Below, piece after piece: positions 14,260-22,032 of a stretch of DNA of 22,175 nt (its first letter is position 1; the number at the start of each line of letters is the position of its first letter). Below the pieces are notes generated by a model that was not told the DNA's origin, ran no database searches, and saw only the letters and a program-made list of their open reading frames with translations. The DNA lies in the NCBI GenBank assembly GCA_035623275.1, contig DASPTT010000108.1, positions 1 to 22,175 of the forward strand, in the 5' to 3' direction. The position numbers and the translations under genes were made by a program. Origin of the DNA: DASPTT01 sp035623275 (GTDB lineage Bacteria; Actinomycetota; Acidimicrobiia; Acidimicrobiales; UBA8190).

Positions 14260-14301
14260 ACGAGACTGATGGTGGGCCCTAGGGGACGCTATTCAAACCC
14301 C
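14260..14301. other. Flipped 15-base core and tRNA-3'-end-like scar next to the right repeat
   Basis: ACGAGACTGATGGTG (14260-14274) matches ACGAGACGATGGTG at 9320-9333 in the same plus-strand direction, although the flanking 43-mers are inverted. The core is therefore turned round relative to its repeat. It runs into TGGTGGGCCCTAGGGGA and then ATTCAAACCCC. That order resembles the antisense of a tRNA 3' end (CCA, acceptor stem, T arm) with about five extra bases, although no complete tRNA can be folded here. Such sequences are typical attachment sites of integrating elements. Confidence 0.35.
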
Positions 14302-14396
14302 ACCCCACCAGGGAAGAGGCTCAAGCGCCCGCCGCGATTCCGTGTCGACTTGCTCGATTCAGGCCTGTGGCAAGCCATTCAAGCTTTGGTCGATGA

Positions 14397-14930
14397 CAGG
14401 GCACACGCTCCTTTCGCCAAGCGTCGCCGATCAAGTCGGCTTGCGGCAAACAGATCCCGCGCCGCCTTTCGCTAGCGGAGGTCGAAGAGCTGATCGCCAA
14501 GTACTTAGCTGGCCCAACCGTCGTGGAACTGGCCGAGGAGTACGGGATCCATCGAACGACTGCCCTCGCCGTGCTGGAGAGGCACCGGGTCCCTCGGCGT
14601 GGACGTGTCTGGACTCCGGAGTTGACTGAGCTGGCGATCCAGCTTTATGGCGAGGGGCGGTCTTGTGGGGCCATCGCCGGGCACTTCGGGGTCAATCCGG
14701 AAACGGTCCGTCAGCACCTCATAGCAGCCGGGCGATCCGGCCTCCCGGACGAAGCGTCCCAAGCCCTCGACCCGATCTGGAGCGATATCGGACAGTTGGC
14801 GGCCTCGGTGGATAGGCGCATAACCGGCATCCTGAACGGTCCTGACACCACCTATGGCCGCACGGGTGCCCCTGACACTGAATTCCGCAGGAGTTCAGTG
14901 ATTTCATCGCTCGGCCGAGCCTCGCAATAG
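14397..14930 (+). pseudogene. Resolvase/Hin-type helix-turn-helix protein fragment lacking a start codon
   Basis: The frame is open from 14397 (after a TGA at 14394) to 14930. It has two helix-turn-helix units: RRLSLAEVEELIAKYLAG with VVELAEEYGIHRTTALAVL, then LTELAIQLYGEGRSCGAIAG with HFGVNPETVRQHLIAAG. Both follow the 'L-x-x-x-Y-x-x-G-x-x-x-x-x-I-A-x-x-F-G-V' pattern of the C-terminal DNA-binding part of serine recombinases and related stand-alone proteins. The only usable start in frame is a GTG at 14523, which would cut the first motif in half. No catalytic resolvase domain is present upstream; an adjoining frame (14221-14475, ending in AKRRRSSRLAANRSRAAF) may be its displaced N-terminal part. 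The last 79 bases run antisense to the end of the GGDEF/EAL gene. A decayed mobile-element gene is the best reading. If GTG 14523 is used, a 135-residue protein would result. Confidence 0.6.
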
Positions 14931-17779
14931 AGGAATCCTTGGAGAAGGTCACAGCCATGGAAGGTCAAGAATTCGGCCTGAGGAGTGGTCTCCACTCCCT
15001 CGGCAGTGACATTCAGCCCCATGAGGTGCGCCATCTCGATCGTGGCTGAGACGATCGCTGCATCGTGAACATTGTCGGGCAGTCCAGATACGAAGGACGC
15101 GTCCACCTTGAGTCGACCGATCGGGAAATGCTTCAGGTGTACCCAGCTCGAGTATCCCGTCCCAAAGTCGTCCAATGTGAGCCCCACACCCAGCCGCCGG
15201 AGCTGGTCGAGGATCCGGGCAACGCGGTCAGTTTCCTGCATGGCGGCTGTCTCAGTCAGCTCTAGCTCGATGAGCTCCGGTCTCACGCCGGTCTCGGTTA
15301 TGACCCCCGCCACCATGTCCACCAATCGGTCGTCTTGGAACTGGTGGGCAGACAGGTTGACGGCGACTCGAACGGGTGAGGGTCCCGCAACGTCCCATCG
15401 CTTGCACTGTGCAGCTGCTTCGGAGAGGACATAGCTGTCAATGGCCCTGATGAGACCGCGCTCTTCCGCCAGAGTGATGAACTCTTTTGAAGGGACAACC
15501 CCCCGCCGAGGATGAGGCCAACGCACGAGGGCTTCGACCGCCAGAATTTCACCCGTGGTTGCCGAAAGTTGGGGCTGATAATGAACGACCAACCCTCGCT
15601 GCTTGACCGCCTCGTGAAGCTCGGCCTCCAGCTCAAGTTGCTGGCGAGCTCGTGCGTTCATGGCCGGGATGTAGCGGATCTGGCTACTACGCCCTGCCAG
15701 CTTGGCCCTGTACATCGCCGTATCCGCGTTCTTCAACAGCGTCTGAGCGTCCTCTCCGTCCTCAGGATAGAGCGCCACACCCACACTGGCGGAAAGGAAC
15801 AGTTCCTGGCCGTCGATATTGAGTGGGTCGCGCAACGAAGCCAGAACACGCTCTGCGATCCTCGTTGCTTCCTCTGGCCCAGCGACGTCCTGGACGAGCA
15901 GTGTGAATTCGTCGCCGCCGAGACGAGCGAGGGTGTCGGTGTCGCGGATGCACATCATTAGCCTCTCGGCGGCCGCCTTCAGCACCCTGTCTCCATTGTC
16001 GTGCCCGAGGCTGTCATTGACATTCTTGAAGCGATCGAGATCGCAAAAGAGCAAAGCCAGCTGGCGCCCCTCGGCTTCGGCGCTCGCCAAGCAGGACTGA
16101 AGCGCTTCCGAGAATTGTCGTCCATTGGGTAGGTCGGTAAGGGCGTCATGGTATGCGAGGTGCTTGATGTGTTGTTCATTGTGACGAAGCTGGCGTACCG
16201 CTTCTCGCTCTTGCTCGAGGAGGCGGACCTTCTCGAGCGCCAGCGCCGCTTGATCGGCAAGGCCATTGAGCCGGTCGTCAAGGGTCTTGGGATCGACCAG
16301 GGGGAGCGCGTTGCATCGAATGGAAGCGATTGCACCCAACATCTCTCCCCGGCCTTGGATAGGGACCGCAAACATCTCCTCGGCGTTGATTGCCGTCAGG
16401 TGGTCTCGCAGGAAAGGGTCAGCCGTGCTCTGGTGGACGCGTTGCGGCTGTCGGGTACGAAGCATCTCACCCAGAACTGGAGTATCGGTAACCGAAATGC
16501 TGTAATTCGCCGTAGGCACGGGCTCGACCCCGTCATTGGAAGACCGGGCCCGGAACTCGAGTTGCTGACGCTCGGCATTCCATAGAAAGACGCTGGCACG
16601 GTTGCCGCCGATCACAGTGAGCGCCGCCTCTGCGAGCCGCTGCGAGACTTCGTCGGTTGTCGTGGCCTGAGCCAACTGGCGCGACAACGCGAGAAGGGCG
16701 CTCGCTGTCTCACCCCGTTGCCGAGCCTCCTCCAGCGCCGTCGCCGCGTCCAACGCAACCGCTGCCTGGCGCGCATAAGTGGCAAAGAGCCGCCGTTCCT
16801 CCGGGAAGAAGACGTGCTCGAAGTCGTAAATGGCAACTAATCGTCCGTAGAACTGTCGAGACGACGCAACATCGACAATCAGCCTGGAACCGCGCCGATC
16901 ATCAGACGGGTCTGCGAGAACCTCTGTTGCAATCCGGTGCGCGTCCTCTACCGACATCCCATCGTGATGGACCGACACGCCCTCCGACTTCTCGCTCAAT
17001 GCCAGGACAAACCGTTGGGCACGGACGGCATCGGCCGCCCGTCGGGTGATGCGGCGGAGGACGGTGTCAACGTCAGCCGGCGATACGAGGTCGACGATGG
17101 TCGACTGCAGTGCCTCGTATCGCTCGGTGATCAGCCGTCGGTCCTCTTCGAGGTCGAGGATCCGCGCCTGAGTCCGCCCCAGCAACCACCTGCGCCGTGC
17201 TCGCCACCTGAGTCGGTAGATGCAAGCGGATTCGCCGCGTATCTGGCACACCTCGTGCGCCACATCCGCTGGCTCGAGACCGAACAGTGCAGGTATCTGG
17301 GACAGGAGGCCGGCGGTGTACTGACAGTCGACAATGTTGGGCTCATATCCCTCGTGTAGGCGGTTGGATATCACCGCCTCGTCTCGTCCGACGGACAACG
17401 CCTCGCAGGTGTAGTTGGTGGAGAACTTGGCCGAGGCCTTGGCCACGCTCCGGCACACCGATGCGGGTGAGCCGAGGGCCCGCAACATCAGTCGGATGGC
17501 GGTTCCTGTCTGTCGCTCGAGGACCGTAGCGCCCACGAGCCGGGGAGTATCTGCATCACCAAGGACCTCGATGGCTGCCTCGAACAGGCGGATCTTCTGG
17601 CCGTAGGAGCTCCACCGGCCTTCGTTCAGGAGTTCGCCGATTGGCCTGCTTTCACCGGCAACCTCGAGCAGCTGCGCGACTGCACGGTCGCCTCCCCGGT
17701 CGCGCACGTAGCCGATGATCAGTGCAATTGTTGTGTTCGACGAATCGCGCTTCTCCGTGGGGGGCGCGAACGGGCTCAT
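14852..17779 (-). CDS. Sensor diguanylate cyclase/phosphodiesterase: V4R-like, two GAF-like, GGDEF and EAL domains
   Basis: 975 residues from the ATG at 17779. Residues about 80-192 resemble V4R/heme-NO-type sensor domains, with CQYTAGLLSQIPALFGL and CQIRGESACIYRLRW; the Cys and His there could bind a metal or ligand. Two GAF-like regions follow (about 225-345 and 360-520), then a coiled linker. The GGDEF domain has an intact GGDEF (621-625) and an upstream inhibitory RDTD (612-615). The EAL domain keeps all signature residues: EAL (749-751), NLS, ELTET, DDFGTGYSS, KVD, AEGVE and the final Gln in LLQGF. Both synthesis and breakdown of cyclic di-GMP therefore look possible; the net direction cannot be read from sequence. 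No membrane helix is seen, so it is probably cytoplasmic. It stands alone, with a long non-coding region upstream. Confidence 0.95.
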   Translation of the reverse strand: MSPFAPPTEKRDSSNTTIALIIGYVRDRGGDRAVAQLLEVAGESRPIGELLNEGRWSSYGQKIRLFEAAIEVLGDADTPRLVGATVLERQTGTAIRLMLRALGSPASVCRSVAKASAKFSTNYTCEALSVGRDEAVISNRLHEGYEPNIVDCQYTAGLLSQIPALFGLEPADVAHEVCQIRGESACIYRLRWRARRRWLLGRTQARILDLEEDRRLITERYEALQSTIVDLVSPADVDTVLRRITRRAADAVRAQRFVLALSEKSEGVSVHHDGMSVEDAHRIATEVLADPSDDRRGSRLIVDVASSRQFYGRLVAIYDFEHVFFPEERRLFATYARQAAVALDAATALEEARQRGETASALLALSRQLAQATTTDEVSQRLAEAALTVIGGNRASVFLWNAERQQLEFRARSSNDGVEPVPTANYSISVTDTPVLGEMLRTRQPQRVHQSTADPFLRDHLTAINAEEMFAVPIQGRGEMLGAIASIRCNALPLVDPKTLDDRLNGLADQAALALEKVRLLEQEREAVRQLRHNEQHIKHLAYHDALTDLPNGRQFSEALQSCLASAEAEGRQLALLFCDLDRFKNVNDSLGHDNGDRVLKAAAERLMMCIRDTDTLARLGGDEFTLLVQDVAGPEEATRIAERVLASLRDPLNIDGQELFLSASVGVALYPEDGEDAQTLLKNADTAMYRAKLAGRSSQIRYIPAMNARARQQLELEAELHEAVKQRGLVVHYQPQLSATTGEILAVEALVRWPHPRRGVVPSKEFITLAEERGLIRAIDSYVLSEAAAQCKRWDVAGPSPVRVAVNLSAHQFQDDRLVDMVAGVITETGVRPELIELELTETAAMQETDRVARILDQLRRLGVGLTLDDFGTGYSSWVHLKHFPIGRLKVDASFVSGLPDNVHDAAIVSATIEMAHLMGLNVTAEGVETTPQAEFLTFHGCDLLQGFLYCEARPSDEITELLRNSVSGAPVRP

Positions 17780-18014
17780 GTAGGTGATGGTCGACCCATG
17801 AAGGGGGCTAGTTGAGATCGGACCGTCAGCGAACTCGCCGGCGCCGGGCCTGTTGATGGGCTGTTGTGAAGTTTGGCTAACTCACTTCTCTTCTGACCGC
17901 TCTGGAAGTGCCGGGGGAGGTCGGTCAGGCCCCGGGGCCAGCCGCCCGCAAATGCCACCTCGGCGTGATCCCGCTCGTCCCAGCTATCTGATCCGCCAGG
18001 CGTATCTCACTTGC

Positions 18015-18248
18015 TCACGAGTCGTCAGGTGGTGCGAGCGTATCTTCGGCACTACTGAGGCGCACCTTCTGCGAAGGGTCGATCGACTCCCGCCAGGATA
18101 CGAGAACGCCTGGACGTCGCTGCCGTGGGGCAGGCAAGTCCGAATACAGCGGTATCGCACGGCAACAACATGCGAAGTTGCCGCAGACGACAACTCGGCC
18201 GCCCCCCTGAACCACACATCCACACTGGCCACACTGGAGCTGGGTCAC
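18015..18248 (-). CDS. Possible Cys-rich mini-protein (zinc-ribbon-like)
   Basis: A GTG at 18248 opens 77 residues beginning MTQLQCGQCGCVVQGGG and continuing RVVVCGNFACCCRAIPL. Seven Cys fall in the first 30 residues as CxxCxC...C...CCC, a spacing that could hold a zinc ion. A GGGGGA lies ten bases upstream as a possible ribosome binding site. The remainder (from about residue 35) is polar and unremarkable, with only moderate G/C-ending codons. Three overlapping frames of similar size exist here, so chance cannot be excluded. If real, it would be a free-standing small metal-binding protein; no function is proposed. Confidence 0.3.
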   Translation of the reverse strand: MTQLQCGQCGCVVQGGGRVVVCGNFACCCRAIPLYSDLPAPRQRRPGVLVSWRESIDPSQKVRLSSAEDTLAPPDDS

Positions 18249-18746
18249 TGGCGCTTGTCCCCCATCGAGCCGACGGCCACGGCGTCAGGGTAGGTTCCTG
18301 TGACCCGCAGTGGCTATCGCCCCTTCAACCAGCGATGATGCGCCACCGCGGAACGGGCAGGTGAAGTCGGTTGGCTCCAGCGGCGAACCGCCGCAATCGC
18401 CGGCTCCCCTTGAGCGTTCCCGGTCGGTTCCGACCCCGCTGACCTGGCCGGGCCGTGCATCGCAGGTAGCGCAACTCCGGCAGTATCGGATGGTTGTCCC
18501 AACCTGATTCAGGGGCATCATGGAGCTGGTCGCGCCAGCCCATCGGCGAGGGAGCAAGGATGAGCCATACGAGAGCATTCGATGGTCAACCATCCCGCCT
18601 CGTGACTACGCCATCGACCCTTGCGCAATCGGATCGCTTCCCGATCCTCCGGCCTCCTACTACAGATCCATTCTGATGCGACGGCGCTCGGTAGCCCCAG
18701 CCAACGGGTTCCCGTTTCGACCGGCGCGCGCTCCCGTATCGATCAG

Positions 18747-18761
18747 ACACACACACACACA
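18747..18761. repeat. AC dinucleotide microsatellite
   Basis: Seven and a half uninterrupted AC units on the plus strand. Perfect runs of this length are uncommon in GC-rich bacterial DNA. It lies about 40 bases beyond the 3' end of the GH31 gene, outside any called gene. Confidence 0.85.
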
Positions 18762-18797
18762 TCGAGTTGTGAACACGCTGGATCACACTCTGCCCGT

Positions 18798-21700
18798 TTA
18801 CGGTGATGGCGTGGGCGGCTCGGAGCGGCTCACCAGTTGCCCACCTACTACAAGGACGGTGGCTGCCCGGGTTGTCGAAAGTGACGGGGTGTTGGCCACC
18901 ACCGTGGCCGTAGCCGCCTGGTAATACCAGCCCGCAGCATCCGAGCCCGGCGCCCGCTGGTCAAGCCGGCGCCCGTTCAACATCACCAGGGATGGTTGGG
19001 TGAGATCGACCATGTCGAGGTGATAGCCCACGGCGCGTGGCTCACCGGGGTAGTGCCCGTGCGCCGCACCGACGGTCACGCGACAGGTCGTGGTCATACC
19101 CGCTTCCCCCACGGACGCGACCGAGTCAGTGATCGGAGTGTCGGTGTACTGCCCCTTGGTATACCCGAGCCCTGTTCCGCTGTCGGAATAGAGGTTGAAC
19201 CTCCCGGTGGACCCCGGGAACACTTCGAGGACCAGGTGCCCGGCGATGGTCGGCGAGGACGTGGTTGAGGACGACTGCTCGGGGATTATCCCGCCGGCAC
19301 GTACGAGCACCGGCATGCGGCTCAGGGGCACCGACAGAGTGGTGGTTGTGGGACCGCTGAACGTGGCCCCAGTGAAGTAGTCCACCCAACGGCCCGGCGG
19401 GATCCACACGGTGGTGGCGGCCACGCCGCCCGGAGAGGTCACCGGTGCCACCAACATGTCGGACCCATAGAGGTACTCCCCGGGATGTAAGTAGGCCGCC
19501 TCCTGCTCCGGGTAGTCGAGATAGAGAGGCTGTGCCATGGGTAGACCGTCGTCGTGCGCCTGCGCGGCGAGGGTGTATGTGTAGGGAATCAGCGCTTCAC
19601 GCAGACGAAGGAAAGCGTCGGTGATGTCGCGAACCGGTTGCGGGTACTGCCAGGGCAGTCGTTCCTCTTTATCGGAGTGCAGCCGAAGGATGGGCTGGAA
19701 GGTTCCAAACTGCACCCACCGGTCATACAGATCGGCGGGATCCTCGATTCCTGGGACTGGCGGTGCCAGGTAGCCCTCGGTCCCTTGGGGTGGCGGCCCC
19801 AGGTAGCTGCCGATGTCGTCGCTCACATACGGTTCGCCGATGGTGCCTTCGGCCGGAGTGAGCGCCACCTCCTGGGCCAGGATGTTCCACGTTCCCCACG
19901 TATCTCCGGTGAAAGCGATCGCCGAAGTGTGGTCGGACCACGGCCCAGCCGGGTACACCCTCTGAGGGTTGCCGTTGGACGAACCGATGCGGGCCAGCAC
20001 GAAACCCCGCTGACCCCGGTTCACCATCTCCTGGGCGTAGAGATGGCCGATCCACGCGTCCGGGGTCAGCCCTGGCATGGACACTGTTGACGCGTCACAG
20101 CACCAGTCCAACCACCAGAATGCCACTCCCTCTTGTTGAAAGCTCTGCTGGAGGGAGAAGTTGGACTCGGCCTGTGAGACGGAGCTCCAGTCCCAGACCT
20201 TGCAGATACCGCCGACACAGTACGTCGTGGGCAGCGTCGTCCCGGCGATGCTCTGCGCGGCAGGCATCTTTGGGTCGTCGATGTCGATGCTCGAGTGAAT
20301 GTTCAAGGTGACGTCGATACCGGCGGAGCGGGCCCAATGTAAGAACGCGCTTGGATGGGGGAACAACGCGGTATTCCACTCCCACCCATTCCAACTGTTA
20401 GGTGCCTTCCAGTCGGTGTCGAGCGACAGCGTGTTGAGCGGCACGTGGTCCTTCTGAAAGGCGGGATACAGCGAGCTTTGGATAAAGTGACTCGAGTATG
20501 GGGTGTAATCCGAGTACCACACCCCGAAGACATCGCGGGGGAGAAGAGGAGCAGAGCCGGTCAACTGAGCGAATGTGTGCAAAGCGCCGACGTAGCCCTG
20601 ACCGTAGACGAACAAGTAACCGTCCTCGACGTCTCCGCCTTCCCGGCGTTGGACCCATCCCTGTGGCGTCCACAGCGCGCTTTGGGTGTCGTCCAGCAAC
20701 CGCCAGCCGGCCCGGTTGAGCAAGCCGTCGGTGTGCAGGGGCTCGACGGTGGTCTGGCACGTGGGCCCGTTTGTGCCCGGTGAGCACGTCGGTGCATCGC
20801 CGTAGGTGAAGGTGTCGAAGCTCCGAATCCAGCCGCCTAGCGGGTCGGTCTGCACCGCGGCAGGCGCGGCAGCGTCCGCCGGGCCGATCGATATGGTGTC
20901 GACTCCCACGTTGCAGTTGTTTCCTGAGCCGCAGCGCACCTCCACCGAGTTGGCGCCCGCCTTCAGCGATGCTGTGGTCGTAACGGTCGACCATGGCTGT
21001 GCGCTGTCGGTTGGTGCCATCTGCACGTTCGTGAGCAGATGACCGTTGACGATCAAGTCGATCGTGCGCGGGGTGGAGGGAGGGCTCACCACGTTCGTGT
21101 AACGGACGGAAAGCACCATCCGTCCCGCCGGCGCACCCAGGACAGTCCAGGTGGCGCTGGCACCGTGGTGGAAGAGGTTGCCCACGTAGCCTGCACTGCT
21201 TTGGTACCCGCTCTGGCTCCAACTGAGCCCGGCCCCGCCACGCAGAACCGCGGCGCCTGCCTGGCAGGTCTGGTCGAAGGGGCACTCCCACTCCCAGGTG
21301 GGATGCACCGTGGTCTCGTGTGTGCCGTCGGCGAAACGCACCGAGGTGTTGGCCGCGGTGAAGGGCCCCGATCCGACCTTGTAGCGGAGCATGGCCTGGC
21401 TTGTCCTGAGTGTGAGCCAACCCCCGGACACGCGGGCGCTGTACCTCGGTACCGGCATCCGGCGGTTGATGGCGTTGACTGTCGGGCTGTCTTCGAAGTT
21501 GCCGGCGGGTGAGTACTCGAGCCGCAAGAGGGTAGGGCTCAGCACCTCGATTCGGCCCTCCCCCACGCGCACGATGGCGGACTGGCGCGCCAGGCCGTCA
21601 TCCATGTTGACCGGAGTCGAAAGGTCTACTGGAGAGGTGTCATTGCTGGACGGACCGAAGGGGTTGTACACGGTTAGGAACAGCACCACGGTCACCACGG

Positions 21701-21878
21701 ACAACACCAACATGACAACGAGCGCACGGCGCGTGCTCGGTTTCCCAGGAGTGCCGTGCCACAGCGGGGTCCTCACACGAAGGCACATTAATGTGACGGC
21801 ATGGATGACGGGTTTGGTATCGTCGTCCAAGGCTCGAAGTTGAGAAGGATCTGGTAGCGGCCCCTGATCCTGCACCAT
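18798..21878 (-). CDS. Membrane-anchored glycoside hydrolase family 31 enzyme with an inserted carbohydrate-binding-like domain
   Basis: 1026 residues from an ATG at 21878. Starts at Met31 (21788) or a nearby GTG are also possible, since none has a clear ribosome binding site. One hydrophobic segment (about 52-70) after STRR acts as an uncleaved anchor or signal, placing the enzyme outside the cell. A mutarotase-like N-domain (about 95-200) is followed by a beta-rich insert (about 215-333, with GNLFHHGASATWTVLGAPAG and VEVRCGSGNNCNVGVDTISI) resembling CBM6/35-type modules. The GH31 barrel contains FWWLDW (nucleophile Asp591) and AFTGDTWGTW (acid/base Asp659). LYGSDMLVAPV and a C-terminal beta region follow. 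The family cleaves alpha-glucosides, alpha-xylosides or related sugars by retention; the exact substrate is not readable. The gene stands alone and is transcribed away from the ACT-domain gene. Confidence 0.9.
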   Translation of the reverse strand: MVQDQGPLPDPSQLRALDDDTKPVIHAVTLMCLRVRTPLWHGTPGKPSTRRALVVMLVLSVVTVVLFLTVYNPFGPSSNDTSPVDLSTPVNMDDGLARQSAIVRVGEGRIEVLSPTLLRLEYSPAGNFEDSPTVNAINRRMPVPRYSARVSGGWLTLRTSQAMLRYKVGSGPFTAANTSVRFADGTHETTVHPTWEWECPFDQTCQAGAAVLRGGAGLSWSQSGYQSSAGYVGNLFHHGASATWTVLGAPAGRMVLSVRYTNVVSPPSTPRTIDLIVNGHLLTNVQMAPTDSAQPWSTVTTTASLKAGANSVEVRCGSGNNCNVGVDTISIGPADAAAPAAVQTDPLGGWIRSFDTFTYGDAPTCSPGTNGPTCQTTVEPLHTDGLLNRAGWRLLDDTQSALWTPQGWVQRREGGDVEDGYLFVYGQGYVGALHTFAQLTGSAPLLPRDVFGVWYSDYTPYSSHFIQSSLYPAFQKDHVPLNTLSLDTDWKAPNSWNGWEWNTALFPHPSAFLHWARSAGIDVTLNIHSSIDIDDPKMPAAQSIAGTTLPTTYCVGGICKVWDWSSVSQAESNFSLQQSFQQEGVAFWWLDWCCDASTVSMPGLTPDAWIGHLYAQEMVNRGQRGFVLARIGSSNGNPQRVYPAGPWSDHTSAIAFTGDTWGTWNILAQEVALTPAEGTIGEPYVSDDIGSYLGPPPQGTEGYLAPPVPGIEDPADLYDRWVQFGTFQPILRLHSDKEERLPWQYPQPVRDITDAFLRLREALIPYTYTLAAQAHDDGLPMAQPLYLDYPEQEAAYLHPGEYLYGSDMLVAPVTSPGGVAATTVWIPPGRWVDYFTGATFSGPTTTTLSVPLSRMPVLVRAGGIIPEQSSSTTSSPTIAGHLVLEVFPGSTGRFNLYSDSGTGLGYTKGQYTDTPITDSVASVGEAGMTTTCRVTVGAAHGHYPGEPRAVGYHLDMVDLTQPSLVMLNGRRLDQRAPGSDAAGWYYQAATATVVANTPSLSTTRAATVLVVGGQLVSRSEPPTPSP

Positions 21879-22032
21879 GGGTCTCGTGGGGTGCCGCCAT
21901 GTCCGTGGACGAGCACCCCTGGCTCCAGCCCGGACCGCCCGCTATTCGCGGCTCCAGCAAGTAGTGTGATCGTCCGTGGCGGGCCTCGCGGAAAGTGCGC
22001 GTCCTGGTCGGCGACACCCATAGCATCCCGTT
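21879..22032. promoter_or_regulatory. Divergent promoter region between GH31 and ACT-domain genes
   Basis: The 154 bases between two divergent starts must drive both genes. No clear -35/-10 pair, operator palindrome or strong ribosome binding site is visible. Frames crossing it on both strands are short and lack domain signals. If the GH31 gene starts at Met31, the region widens to about 245 bases. Confidence 0.4.

Larger units (their letters stand above)
17780..18797. other. About 1 kb of largely non-coding DNA between the GGDEF/EAL and GH31 genes
   Basis: No convincing long gene is found on either strand. It must hold the promoter of the minus-strand GGDEF/EAL gene at the left and the end of the GH31 transcript at the right. 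A short minus-strand frame (17776-17958) overlaps the GGDEF/EAL start by ATGA but has no protein-like pattern. Two items are listed separately: a Cys-rich mini-frame (18015-18248) and an AC microsatellite (18747-18761). The rest shows mixed codon use in all frames. Confidence 0.5.

Noticed and set aside
14200..14310. A complete tRNA gene near the right repeat
   Set aside because: Only a 3'-end-like stretch is present; no D arm, anticodon arm or matching 5' acceptor strand can be found.
20398..21420. 340-residue minus-strand open frame inside the GH31 gene
   Set aside because: Arg-rich shadow frame; the GH31 frame has catalytic motifs and protein-like composition throughout.
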